A stretch of DNA of 64,000 nt from Natrinema salsiterrestre (GTDB taxonomy: Archaea; Halobacteriota; Halobacteria; Halobacteriales; Natrialbaceae), in contig NZ_JAMQOT010000004.1 in assembly GCF_029502005.1 (NCBI RefSeq), forward strand, positions 124,001-188,000, read 5' to 3'. The notes below the pieces were generated by a model. That model was not told the origin of the DNA, did not search any database, and was given only the letters and a program-made list of their open reading frames with translations. Position numbers and translations under genes: made by a program. This document shows positions 1 through 7,563 of this stretch, in pieces (the stretch's first letter is position 1; every line of letters begins with the position of its first letter).

Positions 1-1714
1 GAACGCCCTTGCCGGTGATCGCATCGAAGCCCGAGACGTCGGAATCGTCCGCCTCGATCCCCCGTTCCGCTGCGTAGCCGACGATCGCTCGCCCGATCGG
101 GTGTTCGCTCCGGCGCTCGGCCGCGCTCGCTCGTCGGAGGACGTCGTCCTCGTCGGCCCCCTCGAGGGGAACCACGTCGGTCACCGACAGATCGCCGGTC
201 GTGAGGGTCCCGGTCTTGTCGACCGCGAGCGTGTCGCTCTCGGCGACCGCCTCGAGGTGACGCCCGCCCTTGATGAGGACGCCGTTGCGCGCGGCGCTCG
301 TGATGCCCGAGACCACGCTGACCGGCGTGGAGATGACGAACGCGCAGGGACAGGCGATGACCAGCAGGGTCAGTCCGCGCAGGAACCACGTGTTCCAGGC
401 AGCGTCGACCAGAAGCGGCGGCCCGGCGGCGACCGCGATCGCGAGCGCGACGACGATCGGCGTGTAGACGCTCGCGAACCGGTCGACGAACTGCTCGCGT
501 TTGGTCTGCTCGCGCTCGGCGTCCTCGACGAGCCGAACGATCCGGTCGATCGTCGAGTCGCCGGCCTCGCTCTCGACCGCGATCTCGAGATAGCCGGACT
601 CCGCGATCGTCCCGGCGAACACCTCGTCGCCCTCGGTCTTGTCCGCGGGCACGCTCTCGCCCGTGATCGGCGACTGATCGACCGCGCTCTCGCCGTCGAC
701 GACGGTACCGTCGGCGGGGATCTTCTCACCGGGCCGAACGACGACGCGGTCGCCGATCGCGAGTTCCTCGGCCGGGATCGTCTCCTCCGAGCCGTCGGCG
801 CGCTTGACCGTGGCCGTATCCGGCGAGAGGTCCATCAGCTCTCGCAGGGAGTCGCGCGCGCGGTCCATCGAGAACTGCTCGAGCAGCTCGGCGATGCTGA
901 AGAGGACGGCGAGCATCGCCCCCTCGAAGGGGTGGTGGGCGGCGACCGCGGCGACGATGCCGACGCTCATCAGGAAGTCGATGTCGAGGCTTCGATTGCG
1001 CGCGGAGTAGTAGCCGTTCCGGAAGATCGGCGCGCCGGCGACGGCCGCAGTGGCGACGAACAGCAGGGCCGCGAGGTCGTAGCTCCGACCGACGGCCGTA
1101 AACAGCGTCGGATCGGCAGCAGTGAAGACGAACTCGAGAGCCATGCCGACGGCGACCGCGACTGCCCCTGCACCGGTGATGGCGGCCCGTCGGCTCTTCC
1201 AGACGGGTTCGCTACCGCCCATCGGATCGCTGTCGTCGCCGATCGGCATCGCGTCGTACCCCGCCGACCCGATCGCGTCGACGACCGTCTCGGGACCGGT
1301 ATCGGCATCGACCGTCACCGTCACGCGCCCGGAGGCGGGACGGGTCTCGATTTCTCTGACGCCGTCGACGCCCTCGAGCGCGTTCTCGACCTTGTTGGCA
1401 CACGAGGCACAGTCCATGTCGGGGACGGACACCGACAGCTCGGTTCCCGCCGACTCGATCGCGTACCCCGCCGCACGGACGCGCTCGCGAACCGCGTCCT
1501 CGCTCGTCCGCGTCGGGTCGTACTCGACGACGAGCCGGCCGCTCGTCACTCGCGGGTCGAGGTCGTCGATTCCCTCGAGTCGCTCGACGCTCTTGGTCAC
1601 TTTCCCGGCACAGGAGGGACAGTCCATGTCCGGTATCCGGAGCTCGAGGGTCCGACTCGAGCTCTCGGGATCCGTCTCCGAACCCGGCGGCGTCGGTGGT
1701 CGGGAGTCGCTCAT
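1..1714 (-). CDS. Heavy-metal P1B-type ATPase, Zn/Cd/Pb class (3' part missing)
   Basis: ATP-driven efflux pump of the cytoplasmic membrane; the first 571 residues are in the window and the C-terminal nucleotide-binding part runs off the left edge. Two N-terminal heavy-metal-associated domains carry the metal sites CPSC (residues 32-35) and CASC (102-105). The membrane metal site CPC is near residue 454 and is followed by ISTP rather than the ATP seen in copper pumps, which favours the zinc/cadmium/lead class. The phosphorylation motif DKTGT is near residue 499. TGES of the actuator domain is also visible. It lies 90 bases downstream of a cysteine-rich HTH regulator on the same strand, so regulator and pump are probably co-transcribed. 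Metal specificity is inferred from the CPC context only. Confidence 0.93.
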   Translation of the reverse strand, partial: MSDSRPPTPPGSETDPESSSRTLELRIPDMDCPSCAGKVTKSVERLEGIDDLDPRVTSGRLVVEYDPTRTSEDAVRERVRAAGYAIESAGTELSVSVPDMDCASCANKVENALEGVDGVREIETRPASGRVTVTVDADTGPETVVDAIGSAGYDAMPIGDDSDPMGGSEPVWKSRRAAITGAGAVAVAVGMALEFVFTAADPTLFTAVGRSYDLAALLFVATAAVAGAPIFRNGYYSARNRSLDIDFLMSVGIVAAVAAHHPFEGAMLAVLFSIAELLEQFSMDRARDSLRELMDLSPDTATVKRADGSEETIPAEELAIGDRVVVRPGEKIPADGTVVDGESAVDQSPITGESVPADKTEGDEVFAGTIAESGYLEIAVESEAGDSTIDRIVRLVEDAEREQTKREQFVDRFASVYTPIVVALAIAVAAGPPLLVDAAWNTWFLRGLTLLVIACPCAFVISTPVSVVSGITSAARNGVLIKGGRHLEAVAESDTLAVDKTGTLTTGDLSVTDVVPLEGADEDDVLRRASAAERRSEHPIGRAIVGYAAERGIEADDSDVSGFDAITGKGV

Positions 1715-1804
1715 TACCCGTCTCTACTCGCTCGTTACCTATACCGGTTATTCGGCGTGCGCCAACTCGATTTCCCTCGCGCGACCGGGTCGGTCGGGGG
1801 CCCG

Positions 1805-2551
1805 TCAGTGACCCGCCGCGAGCGTCTCGAGCGAGTCGTCTTCCGTCACGAACGTCGTCGCGAGGCTCGCTTCGGCCCGCCGAAGGCGGTAGGAGAGCGT
1901 CGACCGCGGAACGTTCAGTTCGTCCGCGAGCGCGGAGAGATCGATCCGTCGGGGCGTCTCGTAGTACCCGTGTTCGACGGCCGCCCGCAGCGCGTCCCGT
2001 TGTTCGGCCGGCAGCGCGTCGTCGGACTCGGGGCGGGTCCGGTCAGGATCGAGATCGGTCAGCCGCAGCATCTCCATGCCCGCACACTCGCCGACCTCGT
2101 CGCCGAGCGCGTCGAAGAAGTCGTGGATCGGCGCGTCGCTCCCGAGGACGATCCGCCAGCGGTACCGCCGACCTTCCCGGTAGGTCTCGAACAGCAGCCC
2201 CTCGCCGAGGTACTCGAGCGCGAGATGGGGAACCGACGTACAGACGTCCGTCCGGTCCCAGTAGGTGTAGACGACGAGCTCGTCGCTCGAGCGGTCGAGG
2301 ACCTGCGTCTCGCAGTCGGCACCGCAATCGTTCCTGACCAGACAGTCCGCACAGTAGGAAGGTTCCCGATAGGCGGCCTCGAGCGCCTCGACCCCCTCCG
2401 CGGAGCCGGTCGCGTGATCGACGCGCCAGAGGCTCTCCGGCGTCACGTGACACGACAGCGACCGAACCGTCGTGTCCGGATGCGCCTCGAGGGCGTCCGC
2501 GACCGGATTCGTTCCGGGGTCGTACTCGAGGGCGAAGACGAACTCTCTCAT
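1805..2551 (-). CDS. HTH-10 (bacterio-opsin activator type) transcriptional regulator, probably metal-responsive
   Basis: A 248-residue DNA-binding protein. The C-terminal 55 residues form the HTH-10 domain typical of haloarchaeal Bat-like regulators (ending in SALADELNVPRSTLSYRLRRAE). The N-terminal two thirds form the variable sensor region and contain a cysteine cluster (SYCADCLVRNDCGADC, about residues 84-99) that could bind a metal ion. ATG at 2551 was chosen over an upstream in-frame start at 2578 because MREFVFALEYDP is the usual beginning of this family. It precedes the heavy-metal ATPase on the same strand, so it probably controls that pump; this is inference from position and the cysteines. 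An inverted repeat lies 70-90 bases upstream. Confidence 0.85.
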   Translation of the reverse strand: MREFVFALEYDPGTNPVADALEAHPDTTVRSLSCHVTPESLWRVDHATGSAEGVEALEAAYREPSYCADCLVRNDCGADCETQVLDRSSDELVVYTYWDRTDVCTSVPHLALEYLGEGLLFETYREGRRYRWRIVLGSDAPIHDFFDALGDEVGECAGMEMLRLTDLDPDRTRPESDDALPAEQRDALRAAVEHGYYETPRRIDLSALADELNVPRSTLSYRLRRAEASLATTFVTEDDSLETLAAGH

Positions 2552-2620
2552 AGTGAGTGCATGGGGCCGACGTGACAAATGGTTTCCCGCTCAGCAGACT
2601 CGGCGCCGAATTAACCTCAA

Positions 2621-2640
2621 CTAATGCATATTGCCATTAG
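2621..2640. promoter_or_regulatory. Inverted repeat CTAATG-N8-CATTAG between divergent units
   Basis: Perfect 6-base arms (2621-2626 and 2635-2640) in an AT-rich stretch between the metal regulator (minus strand) and the leader RNA/zinc-ribbon unit (plus strand). The right arm abuts the plus-strand TATA-like sequence. It could be an operator for either side. No direct evidence of binding. Confidence 0.4.
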
Positions 2641-2651
2641 ATATAATAATA
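2639..2651 (+). promoter_or_regulatory. TATA-like promoter of the first leader RNA/zinc-ribbon unit
   Basis: The run AGATATAATAATA is the only strong TATA-like sequence in the gap. It lies 63-75 bases before the conserved RNA block. The second copy of the unit has a TATA-like sequence (AATTATAAG) at almost the same distance, which supports the assignment. Confidence 0.5.
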
Positions 2652-2713
2652 CGTGTGAACGAAATCAAAGCGGAGGCCGCGTCTCAAGCGGTGGGGGCGG
2701 TAGCGGAACGAAC

Positions 2714-2838
2714 GCCCCGGGTGATGGCACACCCGAGACTGGCTTCCAGACCCGTGAGAGTTCAGGAAGCATGACGCAGTACATTCCATCGGGACATAAA
2801 CGTCCCACACGACAGTCGAATCACCCGCCACAGTCACC
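2714..2838 (+). ncRNA. Structured leader RNA, copy 1 (three conserved hairpins)
   Basis: This stretch aligns end to end with 39591-39714. Hairpin 1: CGGGTG (2718-2723) pairs with CACCCG (2730-2735); the loop is 6 bases here and 7 in the other copy. Hairpin 2: GCTTCC (2742-2747) pairs with GGAAGC (2765-2770). Hairpin 3: GGGAC (2791-2795) pairs with GTCCC (2802-2806) around ATAAAC. Stems are kept while loops vary in length and sequence, which argues for RNA rather than protein coding. It begins about 65 bases after a TATA-like promoter and ends about 50 bases before a zinc-ribbon gene, so it is probably the 5' leader of that gene or an independent small RNA. The strand is inferred from promoter and gene direction. 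I do not recognise it as a known RNA family. Confidence 0.6.
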
Positions 2839-2885
2839 TTCAGTACCGATTTCCCAACCGAGACGGCTCGCGGACCGTGGTCGCG

Positions 2886-3050
2886 ATGCGGCGTGATCGA
2901 TCGAGGTCCGAGGTCGAGTCCTCGAACCCCGTATGCCCGCGTTGTGGCGATCCCGTCACGTTCGTCACCGCCGTCGGACCCCAGACCGGTACCGCCAGTC
3001 CCTGCGGCTGTTCGGTCTCGCCCGGGTTGATCGAGTGCGAGAACGACTGA
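2886..3050 (+). CDS. Small zinc-ribbon protein, 54 residues (copy 1)
   Basis: ATG at 2886 to TGA at 3050. The protein has CPRCGDPV at residues 17-24 and PCGCS at 39-43, two CxxC/CxC pairs suited to binding one zinc ion, with a near-invariant spacer (GPQTGTASPCGCS). The gene at 39760-39924 encodes a protein of the same length whose C-terminal 36 residues match at most positions. Tiny zinc-finger proteins are common in haloarchaea, but I cannot assign a role. The start is not certain; residues 1-16 are poorly conserved between copies. A structured leader lies upstream in both copies. Confidence 0.65.
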   Translation: MRRDRSRSEVESSNPVCPRCGDPVTFVTAVGPQTGTASPCGCSVSPGLIECEND

Positions 3051-3385
3051 TTTCGGGTGCTGCCTCGAGCTCCGGCGGCCAGTCGAGATCTCTATCACCC
3101 GATTCCTCGAGACTACTTGCCGTTCAGTCAGCCGAAACGTGTCTCGAGTCTCTCCGTTTCGAAATTGAATCGAGAAAATGGCCGGGAGCGCGCCCGAACG
3201 ACTGTGAGGGCGCGCGACTCGGGGGAGGGCAGGCACTTACCCGATATCCACCGCGAGCGACCGAAGGGAGTGAGCGGGCCGACGACTGACTCGGAGCGAG
3301 CGGTTGCGCGGCGCGTAGCGCCGCGGATAGACGAGCGGTGAAACCGCGAGTCAGCGAGCGGAGAGGAAGGAGGAGTGCTTTTGAT
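3051..3385. other. Intergenic, no gene seen
   Basis: No convincing reading frame. It contains GC-rich degenerate repeats of the GCGAGCGACCGAAGGGAGTGAGC kind that are frequent between haloarchaeal genes. Confidence 0.5.
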
Positions 3386-3453
3386 CGAAATTTTACCGAG
3401 GGACATCGCGGTCGCGGGATCGCGACCGCGATAGACCGCAGCGTAAAATTTCG
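3386..3453. repeat. Nested perfect palindromes downstream of acyl-CoA dehydrogenase
   Basis: Outer arms CGAAATTTTAC (3386-3396) and GTAAAATTTCG (3443-3453) are perfectly complementary. Inside them ATCGCGGTCGCG (3405-3416) and CGCGACCGCGAT (3421-3432) form a second perfect 12-base stem with a GGAT loop. The element ends 4 bases from the stop codon of the minus-strand dehydrogenase gene, so it may act as a transcription terminator or 3' RNA stabiliser. The AT-rich outer arms with a GC-rich core could also be the trace of a small inverted-repeat element. Confidence 0.7.
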
Positions 3454-3457
3454 TTCG

Positions 3458-4603
3458 TTAGTCGTCCAGCAGCTCCCGCGCGATCACGTTCTTCTGGATC
3501 TCGGTGGTGCCCTCGTAGATCTGGGTGATCTTCGAGTCCCGGTAGAAGCGCTCGACGGGGAAGTCGTTGACGTAGCCGGCACCGCCGTGGATCTGGACGG
3601 CCTCGTTGGCGACGTCGACGGCGACGCGGGAGGCGTACTCCTTGGCCATCGAGGCGAGCTTGGTGATGTCGTTGCCCTGATCGACGTTCCAGGCGGCCTT
3701 GTAGGTCAGGTTGCGGGCGGCCTCGGTTTCGGTGGCCATCTCCGAGAGCTTGTGCTGGATGGCCTGGAACTCCGAGATGGACTGGCCGAACTGTTCGCGG
3801 TCCTCCGCGTACTCGAGGGCGGCGTCGAGCGCGCCCTTGGCGATGCCCAGTCCCTGTGCGGCGACGCCGGTTCGGGTGGCGTCGAAGAACTGCATCTGCT
3901 GGAGGAACGCGGCGTCGCGGTCGCCGATGAGGTTCTCCTCGGGGACGCGGACGTCGTCGAAGATGAGTTCGGCGGTGTCGGAGGCGCGGATGCCGAGTTT
4001 GCCGGTGATCTTCTCCGCGCTGAAGCCGTCGCGGTCGGACTCGATGACGATCTGGCTGAAGCCGTCGTAGCGGCTCTCGGCGTCGGGGTCGGTCTTACAG
4101 AGCGCGACGAAGAAGTCGCCGACGCTGCCGTTGGTGATCCACATCTTGTTGCCGTTGATCACCCACTCGTCGCCGTCCTTCTCGGCGCGCGTCGAGACGG
4201 AGGAGACGTCCGAGCCGGTGTCGGGTTCGGAGATCGCCGCGCCGGAGATCTTCTCACCGGTAGCGACGGGCTCGAGGAAGCGTTCCTTCTGGTCTTCGGT
4301 CCCGAACTCGCGGATGGACTCGGTCCCGAACGAACAGGCCATGATCGAGAGCGCGATCCCCGGGTCGACCGAGAACAGCTCCTCGGCGATGATGACCGAC
4401 TCGAGCGTCGAGTAGCCGGCACCGCCGTACTCGATGGGGATCGTGGAGCCGACCAGTCCCATCTCGACGGCCTTGTCGACGACCTCGTGGGGGAACTTCT
4501 CCGCGGTGTCGTACTCTTCGGCGTGGGGCTCGATCTCGTTCTCCGCGAACCGGCGGACCTCTTCGCGAATCTGCTCTTGCTCTTCGTTGAGTCCGAATTC
4601 CAT
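3458..4603 (-). CDS. Acyl-CoA dehydrogenase
   Basis: FAD enzyme that introduces the trans-2 double bond into acyl-CoA, the first step of beta-oxidation. It has 381 residues, the full length for the family. Visible signatures are the FAD/substrate segment SEPDTGSDVSS (about residues 128-138), WITNG, and the catalytic-base region YEGTTEIQ near residue 366, where the Glu is the expected base. The gene is divergent from the hydroxyacyl-CoA dehydrogenase/hydratase fusion with 115 bases between them, so both are probably induced together. Chain-length specificity cannot be read from the sequence. Confidence 0.95.
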   Translation of the reverse strand: MEFGLNEEQEQIREEVRRFAENEIEPHAEEYDTAEKFPHEVVDKAVEMGLVGSTIPIEYGGAGYSTLESVIIAEELFSVDPGIALSIMACSFGTESIREFGTEDQKERFLEPVATGEKISGAAISEPDTGSDVSSVSTRAEKDGDEWVINGNKMWITNGSVGDFFVALCKTDPDAESRYDGFSQIVIESDRDGFSAEKITGKLGIRASDTAELIFDDVRVPEENLIGDRDAAFLQQMQFFDATRTGVAAQGLGIAKGALDAALEYAEDREQFGQSISEFQAIQHKLSEMATETEAARNLTYKAAWNVDQGNDITKLASMAKEYASRVAVDVANEAVQIHGGAGYVNDFPVERFYRDSKITQIYEGTTEIQKNVIARELLDD

Positions 4604-4718
4604 GAATAGTCGTTATTATCCGAACGATAAAGACCTTTGTAACCAGTAGTAAACAGAAGTATAGTTTCTATTAGGTGAGAGGGAAACGTTGAAACGGGTC
4701 CGAATTGGATATCTGACC

Positions 4719-6692
4719 ATGGACCTTGAGGATATCAACACCATCGCAGTTCTGGGTGCGGGAAACATGGGCCACGGTATCGCGGAGGTCGCCGCGATGG
4801 CGGGCTACGACGTGAACATGCGCGACATCAAAGACGAGTTCGTTCAGAACGGCTACGACCAGATCGAGTGGTCGCTGAACAAGCTTGCCGAAAACGACCA
4901 GCTCACCCAAGAGGAGGCCGACGCCGCCCTCGACCGCGTGACGCCGCTGGTCGACATGAAAGAAGCGGTCAGCGACGCCGACTTCGTCATCGAGGCGGTC
5001 CCCGAACAGATGGAGATCAAGGAGGACGTCTACACCGAACTCGAGGGCGCCGCGCCGGATCGCGCCATTTTCGCGACGAACACTTCGAGCCTCTCGATTA
5101 CGGATCTCGCGGAGTTCACCGAGCGTCCCGAACAGTTCTGCGGGATGCACTTCTTCAACCCGCCGGTTCGGATGCCCCTCGTCGAAGTGATTTCGGGCGC
5201 CGAAACCGCCGACGCGACGCTCGACGTCACCGAGCAACTCGCCGAGGACCTCGACAAGGCCCCGGTCAGAGTCCACAAAGACTCGCCCGGCTTCATCGTC
5301 AACCGGATCCTCGTGCCGCTGATGAACGAGGCGGCGTGGCTCGTCAGTAACGACGAGTCGACCATCGCAGAGGTCGACTCGACGACCAAGTACGGCATGG
5401 GGCTGCCGATGGGCAGCTTCGAACTCGGCGATCAGGTCGGCAACGACGTCAGCTACCACGTCCTCGAGTACATGAACGAGGTGCTGGGCGAGGCCTACGA
5501 ACCCGCACCGCTGCTGGTGGAGAAAGTCGAGAACGAGGAACTCGGAAAGAAGACGGGCAAGGGCTTCTACGACTACGAAAACGGTGAGGGCGTGCAGATC
5601 CCGTCGGATCAGCAGTCCGAGTTCGTCGAGGAGCGACTCCTCGCGACGATGGCCAACGAGGCCGCCAAGCTGATCGGCGGCGACGTCGCCCCGCCGGAAT
5701 CCATCGACGAGGCCGTCCAGCTCGGGGCCGGCTTCCCCGACGGCCCGGTCAAGCTCGTCGACGAGTACGGCCTCGCGACTCTCCACGAGACGCTCGAGGA
5801 GGCCCACGAGAAGACCGGCCACGAGCGGTACGCGCCCGCGGAGTACCTCGCGGAGCGGGCCGCGGAAGGCGGCTTCTACGATGCCGACGAGGACTCGGAC
5901 GCCCTCGCGTTCGAGACGATCCGCGTCGAGTACCCCGGCGACATGGTCGGTCACGTCGTCATCGATCGGCCCCACCGGATGAACACGATCAGCGACGACC
6001 TGCTCGAGGAGCTGTCGGCCGCGATCGAGCAACTGGAAGCCGACGACGAGGTTCGCGCGCTCCTGATCACCGGCGAGGGCGAGAAAGCGTTCTCCGCGGG
6101 TGCGGACGTCCAGGGCATGGCCGGCAACGGTGTCGACCCGCTCGAGGGACAGGAACTCTCGCGGCTCGGCCAGTCGACGTTCGGCGAACTCGAGGCCTGC
6201 GACATGCCCGTGGTCGCGGGGATCGACGGGTTCTGTCTCGGCGGCGGGATGGAGCTGGCGACCTGTGCCGACCTGCGCGTCGCGAGCGACCGCTCGGAGT
6301 TCGGCCAGCCCGAAATCGATCTCGGACTGATCCCCGGCTGGGGCGGCACCCAGCGTCTCAAGCACATCGTCGGCGAGGGCCGCGCGAAGGAGATCATCCT
6401 CACCGCCGAGCGCTACGACGCCGAGACGATGGCAGACTACGGCTTCGTCAATGAACGGGTCGACAACGACGAGCTCGAGGACCGCGCACTCGAGCTGGCG
6501 ACCGATCTCGCCGGCGGCCCGCCGATCGCACAGAAGTTCACCAAACGCGCGATGCTCGCCGGCCGCGACGATACCGACGCCGGGCTCGAGTACGAGGCCT
6601 CGGCCTTTGGCCACCTGATGGCGACGGACGACCTGATGGAGGGTATTACGGCCTTTATGGGGGACGGCGAGCCGGAGTTCGAAGGGAAGTAA
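4719..6692 (+). CDS. 3-hydroxyacyl-CoA dehydrogenase / enoyl-CoA hydratase fusion
   Basis: Bifunctional beta-oxidation enzyme of 657 residues catalysing hydration of enoyl-CoA and NAD-dependent oxidation of 3-hydroxyacyl-CoA. The NAD-binding domain comes first (GAGNMGHG near residues 11-18), then the helical C-terminal dehydrogenase domains to about residue 390, then a crotonase domain from about 400. This order is the reverse of bacterial FadB and is the usual one in archaeal fusions. The hydratase part keeps both catalytic glutamates (GGGMELA and GQPEIDLG). ATG at 4719 was chosen because MDLEDINTIAVLGAG is the normal start of the Rossmann fold; an upstream TTG in frame gives an implausible extension. 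Confidence 0.95.
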   Translation: MDLEDINTIAVLGAGNMGHGIAEVAAMAGYDVNMRDIKDEFVQNGYDQIEWSLNKLAENDQLTQEEADAALDRVTPLVDMKEAVSDADFVIEAVPEQMEIKEDVYTELEGAAPDRAIFATNTSSLSITDLAEFTERPEQFCGMHFFNPPVRMPLVEVISGAETADATLDVTEQLAEDLDKAPVRVHKDSPGFIVNRILVPLMNEAAWLVSNDESTIAEVDSTTKYGMGLPMGSFELGDQVGNDVSYHVLEYMNEVLGEAYEPAPLLVEKVENEELGKKTGKGFYDYENGEGVQIPSDQQSEFVEERLLATMANEAAKLIGGDVAPPESIDEAVQLGAGFPDGPVKLVDEYGLATLHETLEEAHEKTGHERYAPAEYLAERAAEGGFYDADEDSDALAFETIRVEYPGDMVGHVVIDRPHRMNTISDDLLEELSAAIEQLEADDEVRALLITGEGEKAFSAGADVQGMAGNGVDPLEGQELSRLGQSTFGELEACDMPVVAGIDGFCLGGGMELATCADLRVASDRSEFGQPEIDLGLIPGWGGTQRLKHIVGEGRAKEIILTAERYDAETMADYGFVNERVDNDELEDRALELATDLAGGPPIAQKFTKRAMLAGRDDTDAGLEYEASAFGHLMATDDLMEGITAFMGDGEPEFEGK

Positions 6693-6990
6693 CTCACGCG
6701 AGTATCGGCGCTGCGGGGAACGAGCGGTTTCGGTCGGTGTATCGCGTCTCGATTCGGTCCCATCGCTCCGCTTCCGCCGTCTTTCTTGCGGACCGTTCTC
6801 ATGGCTGTCGCGGAGCCGTACCGATAGACTGACACTCCTCCTCGGCAAATAGGATAAATAACTGGATAGTAGAACGTATTTGAGGCCGATATTGATATGA
6901 AAACTGATGTTTGGTCGCGAGATTTATCACAGAGAGGTACCATTGGTGACGCGTGGCTGTATTCGATGAAGAGAATGGAGGGGATATCCA

Positions 6991-7563
6991 ATGAGTGACG
7001 GGCCCGAGGTGCTCGTCGTCGACGACGAAGCTCGTCTCGCGGATCTGTTCGCCGCGTGGCTGCAGGGCGAGTGGGCCGTCGAGACAGCGTACGACGGGGA
7101 GGAAGCGCTCGAGAAGATGGCCGACTCCGTCGAGGTCGTCCTGCTGGACCGGCGAATGCCGGGACTCTCCGGTGACGAAGTCCTCGAGCAGATCCGCGAT
7201 CGGGGTTACGATTCCCGCGTGGTCATGGTGACGGCGGTGGATCCGGACTTCGACATCATCGAGATGGGGTTCGACGACTACCTCGTCAAACCGGTCTCGA
7301 AGGACGAACTCGTCGATATGGTCGACGACGTCGCGGATCGCTCGGATTACGAGTCCGACATTCAGGAGTACTACGCGCTCGTCTCGAAGAAGGCGCTGCT
7401 CGAGTCCGAGAAGGCAGACCGCGAACTCGCCGATAACGAGGAGTATCAGGACCTTCGTGACCGCGTCGACACGCTCGCGGAGCGAGTCGACGAGACGGTG
7501 TCCGGCATGTCTTCCCACGACGATTTCGTCGGCGCGTTCCAGGACCTGCAGTCCGAGAACTAG
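6991..7563 (+). CDS. HalX-domain response regulator
   Basis: A 190-residue regulator. A receiver domain fills residues 1-115 with the acidic pair DDE near residue 11, the phosphoacceptor Asp in VVLLDRRMPG (about residue 53), the switch Thr in VMVTAVD and Lys in LVKPVSK. It is followed by the HalX domain, a haloarchaeal helical output domain without a known DNA-binding fold. The stop overlaps the stop of a convergent histidine kinase by 3 bases, so the two are likely partners, though a cognate pairing is inferred from position only. A TATA-like AGATTTATCA lies near 6919. Confidence 0.92.
   Translation: MSDGPEVLVVDDEARLADLFAAWLQGEWAVETAYDGEEALEKMADSVEVVLLDRRMPGLSGDEVLEQIRDRGYDSRVVMVTAVDPDFDIIEMGFDDYLVKPVSKDELVDMVDDVADRSDYESDIQEYYALVSKKALLESEKADRELADNEEYQDLRDRVDTLAERVDETVSGMSSHDDFVGAFQDLQSEN

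Noticed and set aside
101-2575. Long plus-strand frame opposite the metal ATPase and its regulator
   Set aside because: The minus strand carries unmistakable ATPase motifs; the reverse translation has no recognisable domain.
2624-2896. Plus-strand open frame across the leader RNA
   Set aside because: It is broken in the second copy of the unit, where loop insertions shift the frame; stems are conserved instead of amino acids.
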